The notes under the pieces are model-generated. The model was not told the DNA's origin, made no database searches, and was given only the letters and a program-made list of their open reading frames with translations. Shown here piece after piece: positions 23,501-33,166 of a stretch of 64,000 nt of DNA. The stretch is from Kryptolebias marmoratus. Taxonomy: Eukaryota > Chordata > Actinopteri > Cyprinodontiformes > Rivulidae. The translations under genes and the position numbers were made by a program. The DNA lies in assembly GCF_001649575.2 (NCBI RefSeq), contig NC_051453.1, positions 21,746,666 through 21,810,665 of the forward strand. The letters run 5' to 3'. How positions within the stretch are numbered: position 1 is the stretch's first letter; every line of letters starts with the position of its first letter.

Positions 23501-26500
23501 AGTCTAAAGTGCTGAAGCCAGCTCCAGAAACAGACCAGAACAGTGATTCTGGCATTGAACATGACGAAAATGGCGCAGATGTTCAGGACACCGTCAGCCT
23601 CAGGAAGGAGCGTATAGTTGTTTTGTTTTTAGGCCACTGGAAGAAATCTGCCTACGCAATTACAGTGAAGAGCAGGGATGATGTAGAGAGGAAGATGAGC
23701 AGTGAAAACCCAGCGATGGATGACAAGTCTGGTTCTGGTTGCAGGGACAGCACAGAGAGTGCCCAGTCAAATATGATGAACAGTACACTTGGTCATTTCT
23801 TCAAGCAAAGAAGTGCTGTCAACAAGATGCTGGGAAACTGGAGGAAAATGATCTCCAGTGTTCCTTCCAGACAAATACGCAGGTGAGCTGGGATGACTTG
23901 CGTTCCTCCTTACTCTTCAACAGAAACAATCCCCTAACCCAGGGATCTGCAACTTTTATAAGTAAAAGAGCCATTTTTTATCATCTCTCCTGCTAAATAT
24001 AATTTGTAAAGAGCTACAAAAACTACTTGAGCCTAAAAATTAAAATAAAAGATACAACTATTTATTAAGGTTCATTTCTTAAGTTTCAGGCTTAAGATGC
24101 AAATTCTTATTTTTCTCTTTACCATATAAGAATAATTGGCTCTATGTTAGTGCAACATATTGTACTGCTTTAAATTTGACAATCTCCAAAAGATGCACAA
24201 AACTACTTCCTACTTTTACAGCAGTCTGCATTGAGTACAGTGAAAAATGTGAATTTTTATGGTGGATTTAGAGAAAAACTTCACTCATCCGTCCATCCAT
24301 CTTCTTCTGCTTATCCGTGGTCGGGTCGCAGGGGTAGCAGCCTCTCCCCAGCCACTTGGGCCAGCTCCTCCGGGGGAATCCCAAGGTGTTCCCAGGCCAG
24401 CCAAGAAACAGTCCCTCCCTTCACTGTGACTCAGAAAATTGCACAAAGAAAGTAGGGAATTAGCTAATAAAACATTAGGTCAACAATAAAACTGATAACT
24501 GCATTTTAAAGACATTTTATTAAAATCTAGAGTCACATTCAGCTGATTCTGGTACTGAAATGATGGGAAGCTGGGTACACTGTTCATTCCTAATCATTGA
24601 AATGTTTGCTAATGTCTGGTGAAAAAATTTCACATTTTCAGCCCCACCACTTAAATTATTCTGCTAAAAAGATTAATTTGAACTGGAATCAGAGTTGTGT
24701 AGCCTGTACACTTTTCATAATCATAAGCAGTGTGGTTTTGTCTTGTATTTTTCAGCAACTTTGTAGACAACTCAGCTATTTGAACTCACAGGCAGTTGCC
24801 AGTAATGTTCTGTGAGGTCTTGTTTTCTGTCTGTCAGTCAGACGGTGCAGTTAACATAGCAATTAAGATCAGCTGCTTGTTTGCAGACATCTTGTGGTTC
24901 TCTATGCAGAGGGAGGGCCTGAGTGATTGAATTTACAGTAAGCTTGTTATCTCTAACTGATGAGTTTGGTGATTTTGTTAGAACAGGCAGCTGTCATATA
25001 AAATCAGCATTTTTAAAATCAGTGTGGGAGACATTTGGAAATGTCTTGAAAGGGGTTGCTAGCTGATATGCATAAATTTCAGGACTTGTTTTGTTGTTTG
25101 ACAGCAACAAAAAAAACATTTAAATGAGAGCCGTCTTATCGGGAACCCGGCTGGAAGTAACATCAGGCAGAATGCAAATGATAAATGAACCTCTGAACTT
25201 CTCAAAACCTTTTTTTAATTCCAATGATCTTAAGTAAATTTATTCCATATTTCAATTTAATCTTAGCTATTATCACCCTCATCAGCAAAAACTTTGTTGT
25301 GGTAAACTGCATCTTCCTTGCCGAGCAACCAACAGAAAGTAGCTTCAACTGGTGCAGAAAGTTAACTATGTCACCAGCTAAACATGGTAACAACAGCTGA
25401 AATAAATTAGAGGCCTACAAGTAGGAATGCATACCCCCCACCATTATTCGAAGGCTTATGCAATATTGTGAGATGTCACGCTCAAAGTATGTGTTGTGAA
25501 TGACCCTCATATACTACAACATCACATTTTAGCTCAATATCTATAAAGGTGACTGAGTTAGAGCCATTTTTGTCTCGGCCAAGGTGATTAGTTGTGAAGG
25601 CCATCTTGAATTGGATTGATTCCAAAGTTAATCAGTTGTAGATGTACAACCAACTATTTTTAAAAAGGTTTTCTTAAAATACATCTAATAGTTTGTGAGA
25701 TATTTTACAAAGGGTTCACAGGGTTCACAGGGTTCACTCCAACAGTTAATGCTAAAGCTTTAAGCAAAGATCTCAAACACACAACTACACAATATTTTAG
25801 CTCAGTATTCGCAAATTTGACAGAGGTATAGACATTTTTGTGTGTTTTTAAGGTCAGTTGGTTGTGGTGCCAATCTTGAATTTGTTTGACTCCAAAAGTT
25901 GTAGATGTACAATCAATTATTTCCTAAAAGTTTCATTAAAATCTGTACAATGTTTAATGAAGTACTTTGCTAACAGACAAACAGGGTTTACTCCACAGAG
26001 TTTATGGCAATATTTTAAATAAAGATCTAGCACAGTGGAGTCCAATCCTGCTCCTGGAGGGCCACTATCTTGCATTTTTTGGGTGTTTTTCTGCTTTGAC
26101 ACACCAGATTGGAATGAATGAGTGATTAACAGACTTCAGGAGAACTTGAAGACCTCCTGAAGAGCAGAGAAACATCTAAAACATGCAGGATAGTGGCCCT
26201 CCAGGACCAGGATTGGACACCACTGATCTACCACAATCAGTTGTAGTTTAGAATATTTACTGTGGATCAGTCTCAGCGACTACCACACCAAATCTTATGT
26301 CAATATGTGTCAAATTGACAGAGTTATGTACATTTTTTTTGTGTGTTTTTTCTGGTCAACGGTTTGTGGTGGCCATCTTGAAATCTTATCTACAAAACCT
26401 AATCAGTTGTAGATGTGCATTCATGTGACTACTTTCTGCAAGTTCCATTAAAATTTGTTCAGTGGTTCATGAGATATTTTGGTGAAAGACAGACACAAAC

Positions 26501-27250
26501 AAAAACCTTATCATCCACCTTTGCCTTCTCAACAGGTTATAAGGAGTTATATCAGCCATCAAAGCATTTTTTTGGCTTCCTGACAGATAACCTTGTGTTA
26601 TAATATGCACTTCTTGGATGAATGTGTTAATATTTGGTTGACAGCTCATGATAAACTAGTATTTAGCTGCAGCCTAATGTTTCTGAGTGTTTAATAACCA
26701 TGTAGTGTTTTGTGACAGGCTCCACAGGCAAAGAGCCCTCTTCTCTCCGGAGCAGTTCTTACCTCGTCTGGATGGGGTTCCTGCAGAATATGACAACCTG
26801 ACTCTGGATCTCTTCATGCTGGGCTACTTTCACATCCTGGAGTTGGATTTGCCTGTGGATGAACGCAAAATGAGGCACTTGCTGTGTTTTGAGGTGTTCG
26901 ATCGTGTGGGGAAGTTCCCCTGGGAGACAATCCGGGAGTTTCACAAGGCTGTTGTACAGGACATCGAGGCTGGGAACCGTGAGTGGAAGGATGGGTTTGA
27001 GGACATTAAAGTAAAGTTCTTTGGAAACACTGTGAGTGAGCCTGAAGAAACTGTTCATGTGGTGAAACACAGCCTCCCAGAGGTTAGACAAGTCCCTAAA
27101 GTCATTGTTCAGACGCCTACACCTGATGAGGGGATGTTCTATAAAGGAACTGACATTTCCAGTTTCAGTAATGAAGAAATCTGTCAGTACATTGACCGTA
27201 GTTTTGCTTTTTGGAAAGAGAAAGAAGCAGAGATTTTTGATTTTGAGTAA
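7701..27250 (+). CDS. espnl: Espin-like protein (11 exons, complete)
   Basis: Coding exons: 7701-7994, 9659-9849, 12110-12296, 12383-12565, 12717-12848, 19909-20070, 20159-20300, 20446-20615, 22036-22200, 22924-23882, 26719-27250. Phases agree throughout, giving about 1038 aa. Residues 1 to about 320 form ankyrin repeats ([44 protein letters not shown]). A proline run lies at about 396-400. Residues 488-542 hold the espin-type actin-bundling signature [16 protein letters not shown] followed by [14 protein letters not shown]. Unlike espin, a long C-terminal part follows, ending near ..KEAEIFDFE. In the family, espins bundle actin in stereocilia and microvilli, and espin-like binds class III myosins through its ankyrin repeats. 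The large extra C-terminus and the scly/klhl30 neighbours favour espnl over espn. Oddities: intron 1 has a GC donor, and exon 10 contains a 21-nt intron-like in-frame segment. Confidence 0.92.
7995..9658. other. espnl: espnl intron 1, GC-AG type
   Basis: The intron begins GCAAGC after ..CTGAG and ends TTTTCCAG. The reading frame passes exactly from ..GGCNTE into [14 protein letters not shown], matching the exon boundary position in espins. No GT near 7995 keeps the frame and the conserved residues. The distal third holds a decayed LINE (about 9040-9602). Confidence 0.75.
9040..9602 (+). mobile_element. Decayed RTE-like LINE, RT C-terminal region
   Basis: Frame-broken translations recall the end of a teleost non-LTR reverse transcriptase: an [11 protein letters not shown] motif near 9050, [17 protein letters not shown] near 9260-9300, and a [17 protein letters not shown] region near 9450-9510. 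Multiple stops and indels show it is old. It ends only about 57 bases before the acceptor of espnl exon 2. The clade (RTE or L2) cannot be settled by eye. Confidence 0.6.
10785..11160 (+). repeat. Dispersed unclassified repeat, copy A
   Basis: Contains family landmarks in order: 'aaaatatctcataaactattgg', 'aagatggccacca', 'aaaatggctctaactcagtcag', 'aactgagagtcattc', 'cctaagatgatct' and 'tttcaaggactgttaggccttt'. The same landmarks recur near 14810, 15285, 37735 and, inverted, near 25425, 25740 and 40225. No coding capacity is seen. Confidence 0.65.
11786..11895 (+). repeat. Dispersed unclassified repeat, copy B (fragment)
   Basis: Short piece with 'aaaatggccatgactcagtcag' followed directly by 'ggcaatatgcattccttcaagg', an internally deleted member of the family. 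Confidence 0.6.
14132..14320. mobile_element. hAT-type MITE, 189 bp
   Basis: Starts CAGGGGTCTCCAATCCTGG and ends CCAGGATTAGAGACCACTG, which are near-complementary termini. It is flanked by an exact 8-bp duplication, CTTTAAAA, at 14124-14131 and 14321-14328. The inner sequence is also partly self-complementary (GGTCCTCGAGGGCCA..TGGCCCTCGGGGACC). It belongs to a common teleost MITE group; related copies lie at 26033-26225 and 58994-59146. Confidence 0.88.
14810..15030 (+). repeat. Dispersed unclassified repeat, copy C
   Basis: 3' half of the family: 'gatgtggtagtagctgagag', 'gaagatgatcttagtttaaa' and 'attccttcaagggatggtag' in order. Confidence 0.6.
15285..15450 (+). repeat. Dispersed unclassified repeat, copy D
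   Basis: Second, more degraded 3' portion with 'cttgatgtggtagtagatgagg', 'ataagatgatcttagtttaaa' and 'caggcgatatgcat'. It ends before the usual terminal motif. Confidence 0.55.
17484..17630. repeat. Compound microsatellite (AAAT)n, (TA)n, (TG)n
   Basis: An AAAT tetranucleotide run is followed by TA dinucleotides and a TG-rich tail. It lies in espnl intron 5. Confidence 0.95.
19068..19720 (+). mobile_element. Degraded Tc1-like DNA transposon remnant
   Basis: Starts with 'acagtgctgtgcaaaacttttgagcc', resembling the terminus of teleost Tc1-like elements. It contains a block ('aatcttttaaagtggtcttga', 'gctttttcactcattttt', 'ggttcagt') that recurs at 20695-20815. No transposase frame survives. 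Confidence 0.4.
20828..21200 (+). mobile_element. Non-LTR retrotransposon 3' end with ATGGATGG tail
   Basis: Encodes a broken version of the C-terminus of a teleost LINE ([20 protein letters not shown] is readable) and ends in 'tagatggatggatggg', the typical short tail. A fragment of the same family lies in the opposite orientation at 24285-24410. It is probably RTE (Rex3-like), but the clade is uncertain. Confidence 0.6.
21440..21600 (-). mobile_element. Antisense LINE 3'-end fragment
   Basis: Contains 'ggccaaagtgctttacacag' followed by A-rich sequence, the reverse complement of a tail motif frequent at the 3' ends of teleost non-LTR elements. Short and without coding capacity. Confidence 0.4.
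22240..22560. repeat. Probable DNA-transposon-derived repeat in espnl intron 9
   Basis: Ends with 'cccaatattttcggaattgg' and 'ggttgta', a terminus I associate with a widespread non-autonomous teleost DNA element. The left boundary is not clear. Confidence 0.35.
24285..24410 (-). mobile_element. RTE-like LINE 3'-end fragment, antisense
   Basis: Begins with 'cgtccatccatcttcttctg' and includes 'ggtcgggtcgcaggggtagc' and 'ggtgttcccaggccagcc'. These are the reverse complement of the family seen at 20828-21200. Confidence 0.6.
25425..25720 (-). repeat. Dispersed unclassified repeat, copy E (inverted)
   Basis: Reverse-complement landmarks in order: 'gtgagatgtcac', 'gtgttgtgaatgacc', 'agagccatttttgtc', 'ggccatcttgaat' and 'agtttgtgagatatttt'. 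Truncated at both ends. Confidence 0.6.
25740..26530 (-). repeat. Dispersed unclassified repeat, copy F, split by a MITE
   Basis: Inverted family sequence runs to about 26032, is interrupted by the MITE at 26033-26225 and resumes at 26226 ('cagtctcagcgactaccaca', 'ggtggccatcttgaaatc', 'cagtggttcatgagatattt'). The break sits at the MITE's target-site duplication, so the family copy is older than the MITE. Confidence 0.6.
26033..26225. mobile_element. hAT-type MITE, 193 bp, nested
   Basis: Termini CAGTGGAGTCCAATCCTG and CAGGATTGGACACCACTG are near-perfect inverted repeats. Flanking 8-mers are ATCTAGCA (26025-26032) and ATCTACCA (26226-26233), a duplication with one change. Same group as 14132-14320. 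Confidence 0.85.
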
Positions 27251-27959
27251 TTTCTTGTGTCATGTTTTATACTTTTTGTATGCTTTGTAGTTAGAAAACA
27301 TTGGGGATTGGTGTCAAACCTAAATATTTGTAGGATTACGAATGTAACCATTTCTACTGTAGGATTTATCTTAAAGTTTGTACAGGATGCATCACTAGAA
27401 TTTTTCTTTACCTACTTTATCTGATACTGCCTGGTCTGAAATGTCATTTTTAAAAATTTATACAGCTTTATTTCACTGTGTGCATATTTAAAAATAATAC
27501 AATGAATTTCGAAAGTTTGGACTCTGTTCTTTTGAGATTCTTACCAAGTCTGTGGTATCACAGTGTATTAAAAGGAATATACTAAAAGATTGACTCTAAG
27601 GTTACAGCAGCAGCACAACAAATTATGAGCTGTATAGTCAATGAGTGTTGTTTTTCTTAAAGTAAACAAGTTTGATTCGAGTTTAAACTTTTGTTTATGA
27701 TATGAAAACTTTCCCAGAGTCTAGCAGAAAACAACTCATTTTGATATTACAAAATAATTCACCAGAAAAAACCCTATTTGTTTCATTAAAACGATTCTGT
27801 GATTTATTTATTTATCTTTTTTTTTATCATGTGAAGAAACACAACTAAATTCTTTTGCACCTTTACACCATTTTTTAAATCAACAAATATCAGTCCTACT
27901 TTGTTTATCTCCTGTACTGCCTTCCAATTTTTTTAAAGAATCCAAAACATGTGCTTGTG
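27251..27959. other. espnl 3' UTR and espnl-klhl30 spacer
   Basis: AT-rich 3' flank. There is no canonical AATAAA close to the stop; an ATTAAA lies at 27567-27572. No other gene evidence. Confidence 0.4.
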
Positions 27960-28580
27960 CCAGCAGCTGTGGCTGACTTTAGCACAGCGTCATCGTTGTT
28001 CCTAAAAATAAAGACCTGAACGACAGCTAGTCCTCCTCAGTGACTTAGCAAAAGCTGTTCGCCATGTTGATCTACGATGAAGCTACCATATCTTTTTTGT
28101 TTTTCTTGAAGGAGGATGTCCCAGAGTTTCATTCTGTTCATTTTGGGTAAGTTGTTTTTATTTCTTCTTGATTCTTTAGATATCTTTAAAGATTTATTGA
28201 CGGTAAACCTTAATGTTATTTCTTTTAAATAAATATTACAATCCTATTAGTCTTTAGGCTAAAGTACTTGACAGTTTTTGTAACAACATGGTGTCACAGT
28301 GTTAAAGATATGCCTTATCAAAGTTAAAGACATTTTTTATAAGAGTAGGTGAAAATGTTAAGTGGAGATTGTGTAATAACTACAGTTATGACCAAAAACA
28401 TTGTGGGGACAGCTTGTTTTTCTGTATGAAATGGTTAATTAGAAGGTTCCTTCTACAAAAAATATCATGTAAGAACTGTCAAAATACCATAAGTGTGTTG
28501 TTTTGATAAATAAACAATACTTATGGTGTTTGAGAAATTGTTGCCCTTCTGTTTCTTTGCTGCCTTTAGGTAAGCCATAA
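27960..28580 (+). promoter_or_regulatory. klhl30: Candidate klhl30 muscle-type promoter and leader exon
   Basis: An E-box CAGCTG (27964-27969) and a consensus MEF2 site CTAAAAATAA (28002-28011) lie 33 bases apart. Downstream, a strong donor GGGTAAGT begins at 28147 and pyrimidine-rich acceptors lie near 28570 and 28606, before the ATG at 28644. A non-coding first exon of roughly 28030-28146 would fit. KLHL30 is known as a striated-muscle-enriched gene, which agrees with MEF2 plus E-box control. The sites are seen; their use is inferred. Confidence 0.4.
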
Positions 28581-28643
28581 CCTCAGATTTTACCACCCTG
28601 CTGACAGAAGATTTTTGGTTTATTCTTTGGACTGAAGCTCATC

Positions 28644-31600
28644 ATGGTGCGGAATGTGGACGACCTGGACTTCTGCCTGTCCTCCCATCCTCAGACTATC
28701 TTGGAAGGCTTGCGTTCTCTCTGCTCTCACCCCAAACTCGTGGATGTCACTCTGAGCGCAGGCGGCAGGGATTTTCCTTGTCACAGAGGAGTGTTGGCAC
28801 TCTGCAGCACGTACTTCCGCTCTATGTTCTCAGGGGATTTTGTGGAGAGCATAGCTGCACGTGTGGAGCTCCATGATGTTGATCCTGACATTCTCAGCTG
28901 CTTGCTTGACTTTGCCTACACGGGCAAACTGACGATCAACCAGAGCAACGTGGAGGGCCTGATCTGCACCTCCAGCCAGCTGCAGTTCCAGACAGTGCGG
29001 GCGGTGTGCAGCCGATACCTGCAGCACCAGATTGATGCAACAAACTGCCTGGGGATCCTGGAGTTTGGGGAGATCCATGGCTGCCCTGAAGTGGTGGCCA
29101 AAGCCTGGGCCTTCCTCCTGGAGAACTTTGAGGCTGTCCAACAAGGTGAGGAGTTTCTGTTACTGGAAAAAGACAGGCTGGTCGCCTGCTTGTCTGACGA
29201 AAGACTACAAATCCGCTCAGAGTGCACACGTGTGGAAGCCATTCTGAAATGGGTGGAGCATCAAAAAGAGTCTCGACTGTGCCACCTTCCTGAACTCCTC
29301 AGCTTGTCACATCTGTCTCTACTCAGTCTGAACTACCTGGCTGACAACCTGCTGAAGGACAGTGTGGTGCTGGCCTCTCCCAGCTGCAGGGAGGCCATTG
29401 AAAAAATTCACAGAGAGGTGAGTGAGTTCACACTTCTGTCCTCTATGCTTTCCCAGTCTGGTTTCCAAATTCACCTATAACCTTTATCTATTTAGAAAAT
29501 AGATTTGGCACCAGAATATTCGGACAGACTGAACTCTCAGAGTCCACAACCGAACCTGCAAGAAGTGCTGTTTGTGATGGGAGGTCGGTCACTGGATGAT
29601 TCCGGTGATGAAGATGACTCGGATGAGGATGAAGACAGAGACCCAAGACTTCAGAGACCACCCTCAAGGAACTGTGCCTTCTTCAACACAAAGACTAGTA
29701 AGATGTTCCTGTACTATTTCTACAAATTTGAACATTATGTTCAGATTCCTTTTTATTTTTTGTTGGGAATCATCTGTCTGATTCTTTAAAACTGTTTGAC
29801 TGATATCATAGGTTATTAAACAGTGGGACAAGGAAATCTCTTTGGGGATAATGTGGTCTGGATGTAATAGAACTGGATTATCCTTTAAGTTCCTCAAATA
29901 AATGTTTTTCTTTTGGTGCATACTTTCTTTTCTTTTTCTTTTTTTTGCATGAGAAGTGAGCGAAAAAAATTGCTGCAACTCAGTTTTAAGACTTTTGGTT
30001 CCATGACAAAGCTCATCATTTTGCCACAAAAGTTATGGGAATTTGCATATTGCAAAGCAGTGATCACTTAATGGTCCTGAAGAACATCTTTTACACATTT
30101 GCCTAATTTTCTTCATGCTTCTTAGACATTATTGTATAATTTTATTTATGGATATTTTATATGTTTCCATCAATGTCATTAACTTCTCCTTTTTTTGTTT
30201 CAGAAAAGTGGCATCAGCTGCCCAACTTTCCCAATCTTGACAAGTGGGGCTACTCTATGGTGTCACTAAACAATGATGTATATGTTACAGGTGAGTTAAA
30301 TGAATGTAACAAACACTTTGTTTGCTTCTTGTGTTGAGTGTGTTTTTATATTGTATATCTTTAACTACCCTTGGGACTGCAGATGGAAATGCTGCTAATT
30401 GAGGTTGCAAATAACCACAAATATTGTTGTAAATAACCATGTAATGCAAAGCTGATTGCAGCTTAAAGGTTTCTACAAGTGTTTATGTTTAAGTCATTTG
30501 AAATTTGGGATATTGAAGTTGTTTTAAGATGGCTGCCATCCACTTTGGTCTTGGCTGCTTTCTGAATGGTGGTCAGCTTGTCAGTTTAATCCAAATTAAG
30601 CTATTTCTCCAAACTGAGCAATCTACAAGGTAAAATATTAACTGTTCATACGTTTTACACAGGAGCCCACTTTGAAATGATCAAAACTGTTACTTTAAAG
30701 GAAAAATATAAACTACACTTATTGCCGTTTAGCTTTTCTTGCAAGAACTGCAAAATATTGTCAGTGCTCTTGTCTGTCTGACAGGAGGCTCACGAGGTGC
30801 AAATACCAACACCTGGTCAACCACAGAAACCTGGAAGTACATCACAAGAGAGGGCAGCTGGGTTACTGTGGCGCCCATGCTCCGGCCTCGGACTAACCAC
30901 ACAACAGCAACCCTCAACGGAGAGATTTACGTCATTGGAGGTCAAATAAATAAATAAATATCATGCTTCTATGTGATTCCTCAATCCTGCAAATTCCAGG
31001 GGTTTGCACCTCTAACATGATTGTCTCTAAGAAATGACAATATTTCACCTGACAGTGATGTTAAAACTTCAAATATATTTAAGTAAATCTCTGATTTGAA
31101 TATTTCCACTTTAGGTACAACATCAGACAGAGTGGAGGTTGAGCATTATGATCCCTATAATAACACCTGGACATTGACGTGTCCTGCATTAAAATATGTG
31201 ACGAACTTTACGGCCACAGCTTGTCATAGGAAGCTCTATGTGATTGGATCTTGTGCAGTGAAGTATAATGCACTGACCATGCAGTGCTACAACCCTGTCA
31301 TAGGTAAGGATGCATTGAATAACATGTCACTGCCGTAACACAAAATTCCTTTAAGGCTGAAAACACATCTGTTTAGAGCTGCCTTTGATTAGTAGTCCGC
31401 AAACAAATTCAATTGCTCTGAACAAAATATTATTAAAATATTATTAAAACATTAGTGTTTTTTTGATGATTGTAATGATGTTTTTGATGATTTTAAGGAT
31501 GTTTTTTGATGATTGTAATGTAATTCTACTGATGGTTTTATTATGTAAAGCACTTTGAATGCCTTGCTGCTGAAATGTGCTATACAAATAAATTTTTACT

Positions 31601-32393
31601 TACTTACTTAATATAACTCCATTTAATTGTATAAATCTAAACTTTATTGAGAACAATTTTACAAGAATAATACAAACAGAAGGTAAATTTTATTGACAAA
31701 CATAAACAATAAGTACCTTTTATTGGTAAATTCATCTGCTTCCTTTTTCCAGTCAGATTTACATATTCAACTATCAATTTTTATCTTTTATATAACATTA
31801 TTAATGTAATATTGTTGTTTACAGAATCTATCTTTGATATGTAGCTATCTTTGATAGCTGATATTTGATCTGTATTTCATTTTTGTAGATAACTGGATCA
31901 ATATATGGTCACCCTTCATCCCTAAGTATTTGTCGTCTCCTCGTTCGGTCTGTGTGGATGGAAATATATACCTTGTGGCTGACAACACTAAGAAAGTCTA
32001 TTCATATGATCCAGAGGCAAATATGTGGCAGAAGGTTGGTTTAGAGATGCCTGCTAACTGCAAACAAATTAATCTCACTCACTGTGGGAATGTGAAGTTT
32101 ACAGCAACAGAACAAGCAGATTTTTGACTTTTTCTTCTCTTCAGGTCCAACCTCTTCACATGCTCCATGAGAATGGTGGCTTAGTAACCGTGGATGGAAA
32201 GCTGTTTGTCACTGGCGGCCATTGGAAAGGAATGGAGGGGGACTATGGAGTGGAAGTGGAGGTTTACAATCGAGCAACAAACACTTGGGAGGTAGAATGC
32301 TTCCTTCCAAGACTATGGTTCTACAGCGGAGTCAGCACTATCTTCTTAGATCCATCCCAGTGGCCCGAGCTTTTGCCTAGCAATGCAACATAA
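28644..32393 (+). CDS. klhl30: Kelch-like protein 30 (BTB-BACK-Kelch, 7 coding exons, complete)
   Basis: Coding exons: 28644-29417, 29496-29697, 30204-30290, 30785-30940, 31115-31303, 31889-32034, 32145-32393. All are GT-AG and in phase, giving about 600 aa. Exon 1 carries the whole BTB domain (about residues 30-130; [20 protein letters not shown]) and the BACK domain (about 135-240; [14 protein letters not shown]). An acidic stretch near residues 290-300 ([14 protein letters not shown]) precedes about five or six Kelch blades with VMGGR, VTGGSRG, YVIGG, YVIGS and [16 protein letters not shown] motifs. The N-terminus [10 protein letters not shown] matches the mammalian orthologue. BTB-Kelch proteins usually bring substrates to CUL3 ubiquitin ligases, but KLHL30 targets are not established. 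It sits 1.4 kb after espnl, as in human. A poly(A) signal follows at 32415 or 32477. Confidence 0.95.
31335..31612 (+). mobile_element. LINE 3'-end fragment in klhl30 intron 5
   Basis: Contains 'aaggctgaaaacacatctgt' and 'gtaaagcactttgaatgcc', then 'tgctatacaaataaatttt' and a short 'acttacttactta' tail. This is the usual 3' end of several teleost non-LTR elements. In the middle, an approximate 30-bp unit (ttttgatgattgtaatgatg) is repeated about three times. Confidence 0.5.
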
Positions 32394-32414
32394 TGACATC
32401 TTGTCCTGATATTT

Positions 32415-32482
32415 AATAAACATTTGGGTCAAAGAGTTCAGAGACATATCTGTCATATATCTGTTGTGAGAGCAGAAATAAA
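32415..32482 (+). terminator. klhl30: klhl30 polyadenylation signals
   Basis: Two AATAAA hexamers occur, at 32415-32420 and 32477-32482, 22 and 84 bases after the stop codon. Confidence 0.6.
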
Positions 32483-32845
32483 GTGTCTATCCCAGGATAT
32501 TATTGTGCCTCAGAATAGTGTGTTACATGATCATCTGGTATTATTAACACATTAACATGTTTACTGCTCAGCAGGTGTTCATTTATCCCTTGTATGATGT
32601 TTTTGAGAGCTAAATTCCTTTTGTGTTATGGGATGGTCCTAGTGCACCATAGAAAATGAGCAGAAACCGTTTTAGGGAAACTGCTTAAAGTTTTCTAGTT
32701 TTAGTTGTCCTCTGTTATTGTTAAATACAAGGCCTTTCTGAAAGTCGGTTTTCTAGCTGTAAATGTTTCTTTGAAAAACACTGGTTTAACTGCAGAGGGT
32801 GATCATTAACCCTGTCCTTAGATATAAACAATGAACCAGCCTTTT

Positions 32846-32897
32846 GTTTCTATGACAACCGACCATCAGCGCGAGGTTACCATGCCGACCTGATTGG
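32846..32897 (+). promoter_or_regulatory. crocc2: RFX X-box and CCAAT box of the rootletin-family gene
   Basis: GTTTCTATGACAAC at 32846-32859 fits the X-box consensus GTHNYY-AT-RRNAAC at every defined position. A second, half-matching box (GTTACCATGCCGAC) lies at 32876-32889, followed by an inverted CCAAT (ATTGG) at 32893-32897. The perfect box begins 321 bases before the first ATG. X-boxes bound by RFX factors are a hallmark of cilium-gene promoters, and rootletin is a ciliary rootlet protein. Confidence 0.7.
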
Positions 32898-33166
32898 GAG
32901 CAGTACCATTCAACATGGCTGCAGTCGTTTTCGAAGTTTAACTTTTGCCAGTAATTTTTTTTACTTTTGTTTTCACGCATTTCTTCACGTGGTGCCTTAA
33001 TTTAACGCGCTGGTTTTACTTTTTGTCTTTTTTTCTTTTTTAATGACGCAAAGTTTGTGCCTTGTGTGGTGTCTATCGAGAAGTTAAGTAGCGCAGAGCT
33101 AACAAACTTAAAGCTGACGGAGCTGTTAAAGTTACAACCAAATATTAATTTGGTAAAAACTGGACA

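Larger units (their letters stand above)
23883..26718. other. espnl intron 10, repeat-rich
   Basis: Contains a hAT-like fragment at about 23935-24240 ('cccagggatctgcaac..aaagagccatttt'), an antisense RTE-like piece (24285-24410), two inverted copies of the unclassified family and a MITE nested in one of them. No gene is seen. Confidence 0.5.

Noticed and set aside
28830..29242. Three antisense frames opposite klhl30 exon 1
   Set aside because: Shadows of a GC-rich BTB-BACK coding exon.
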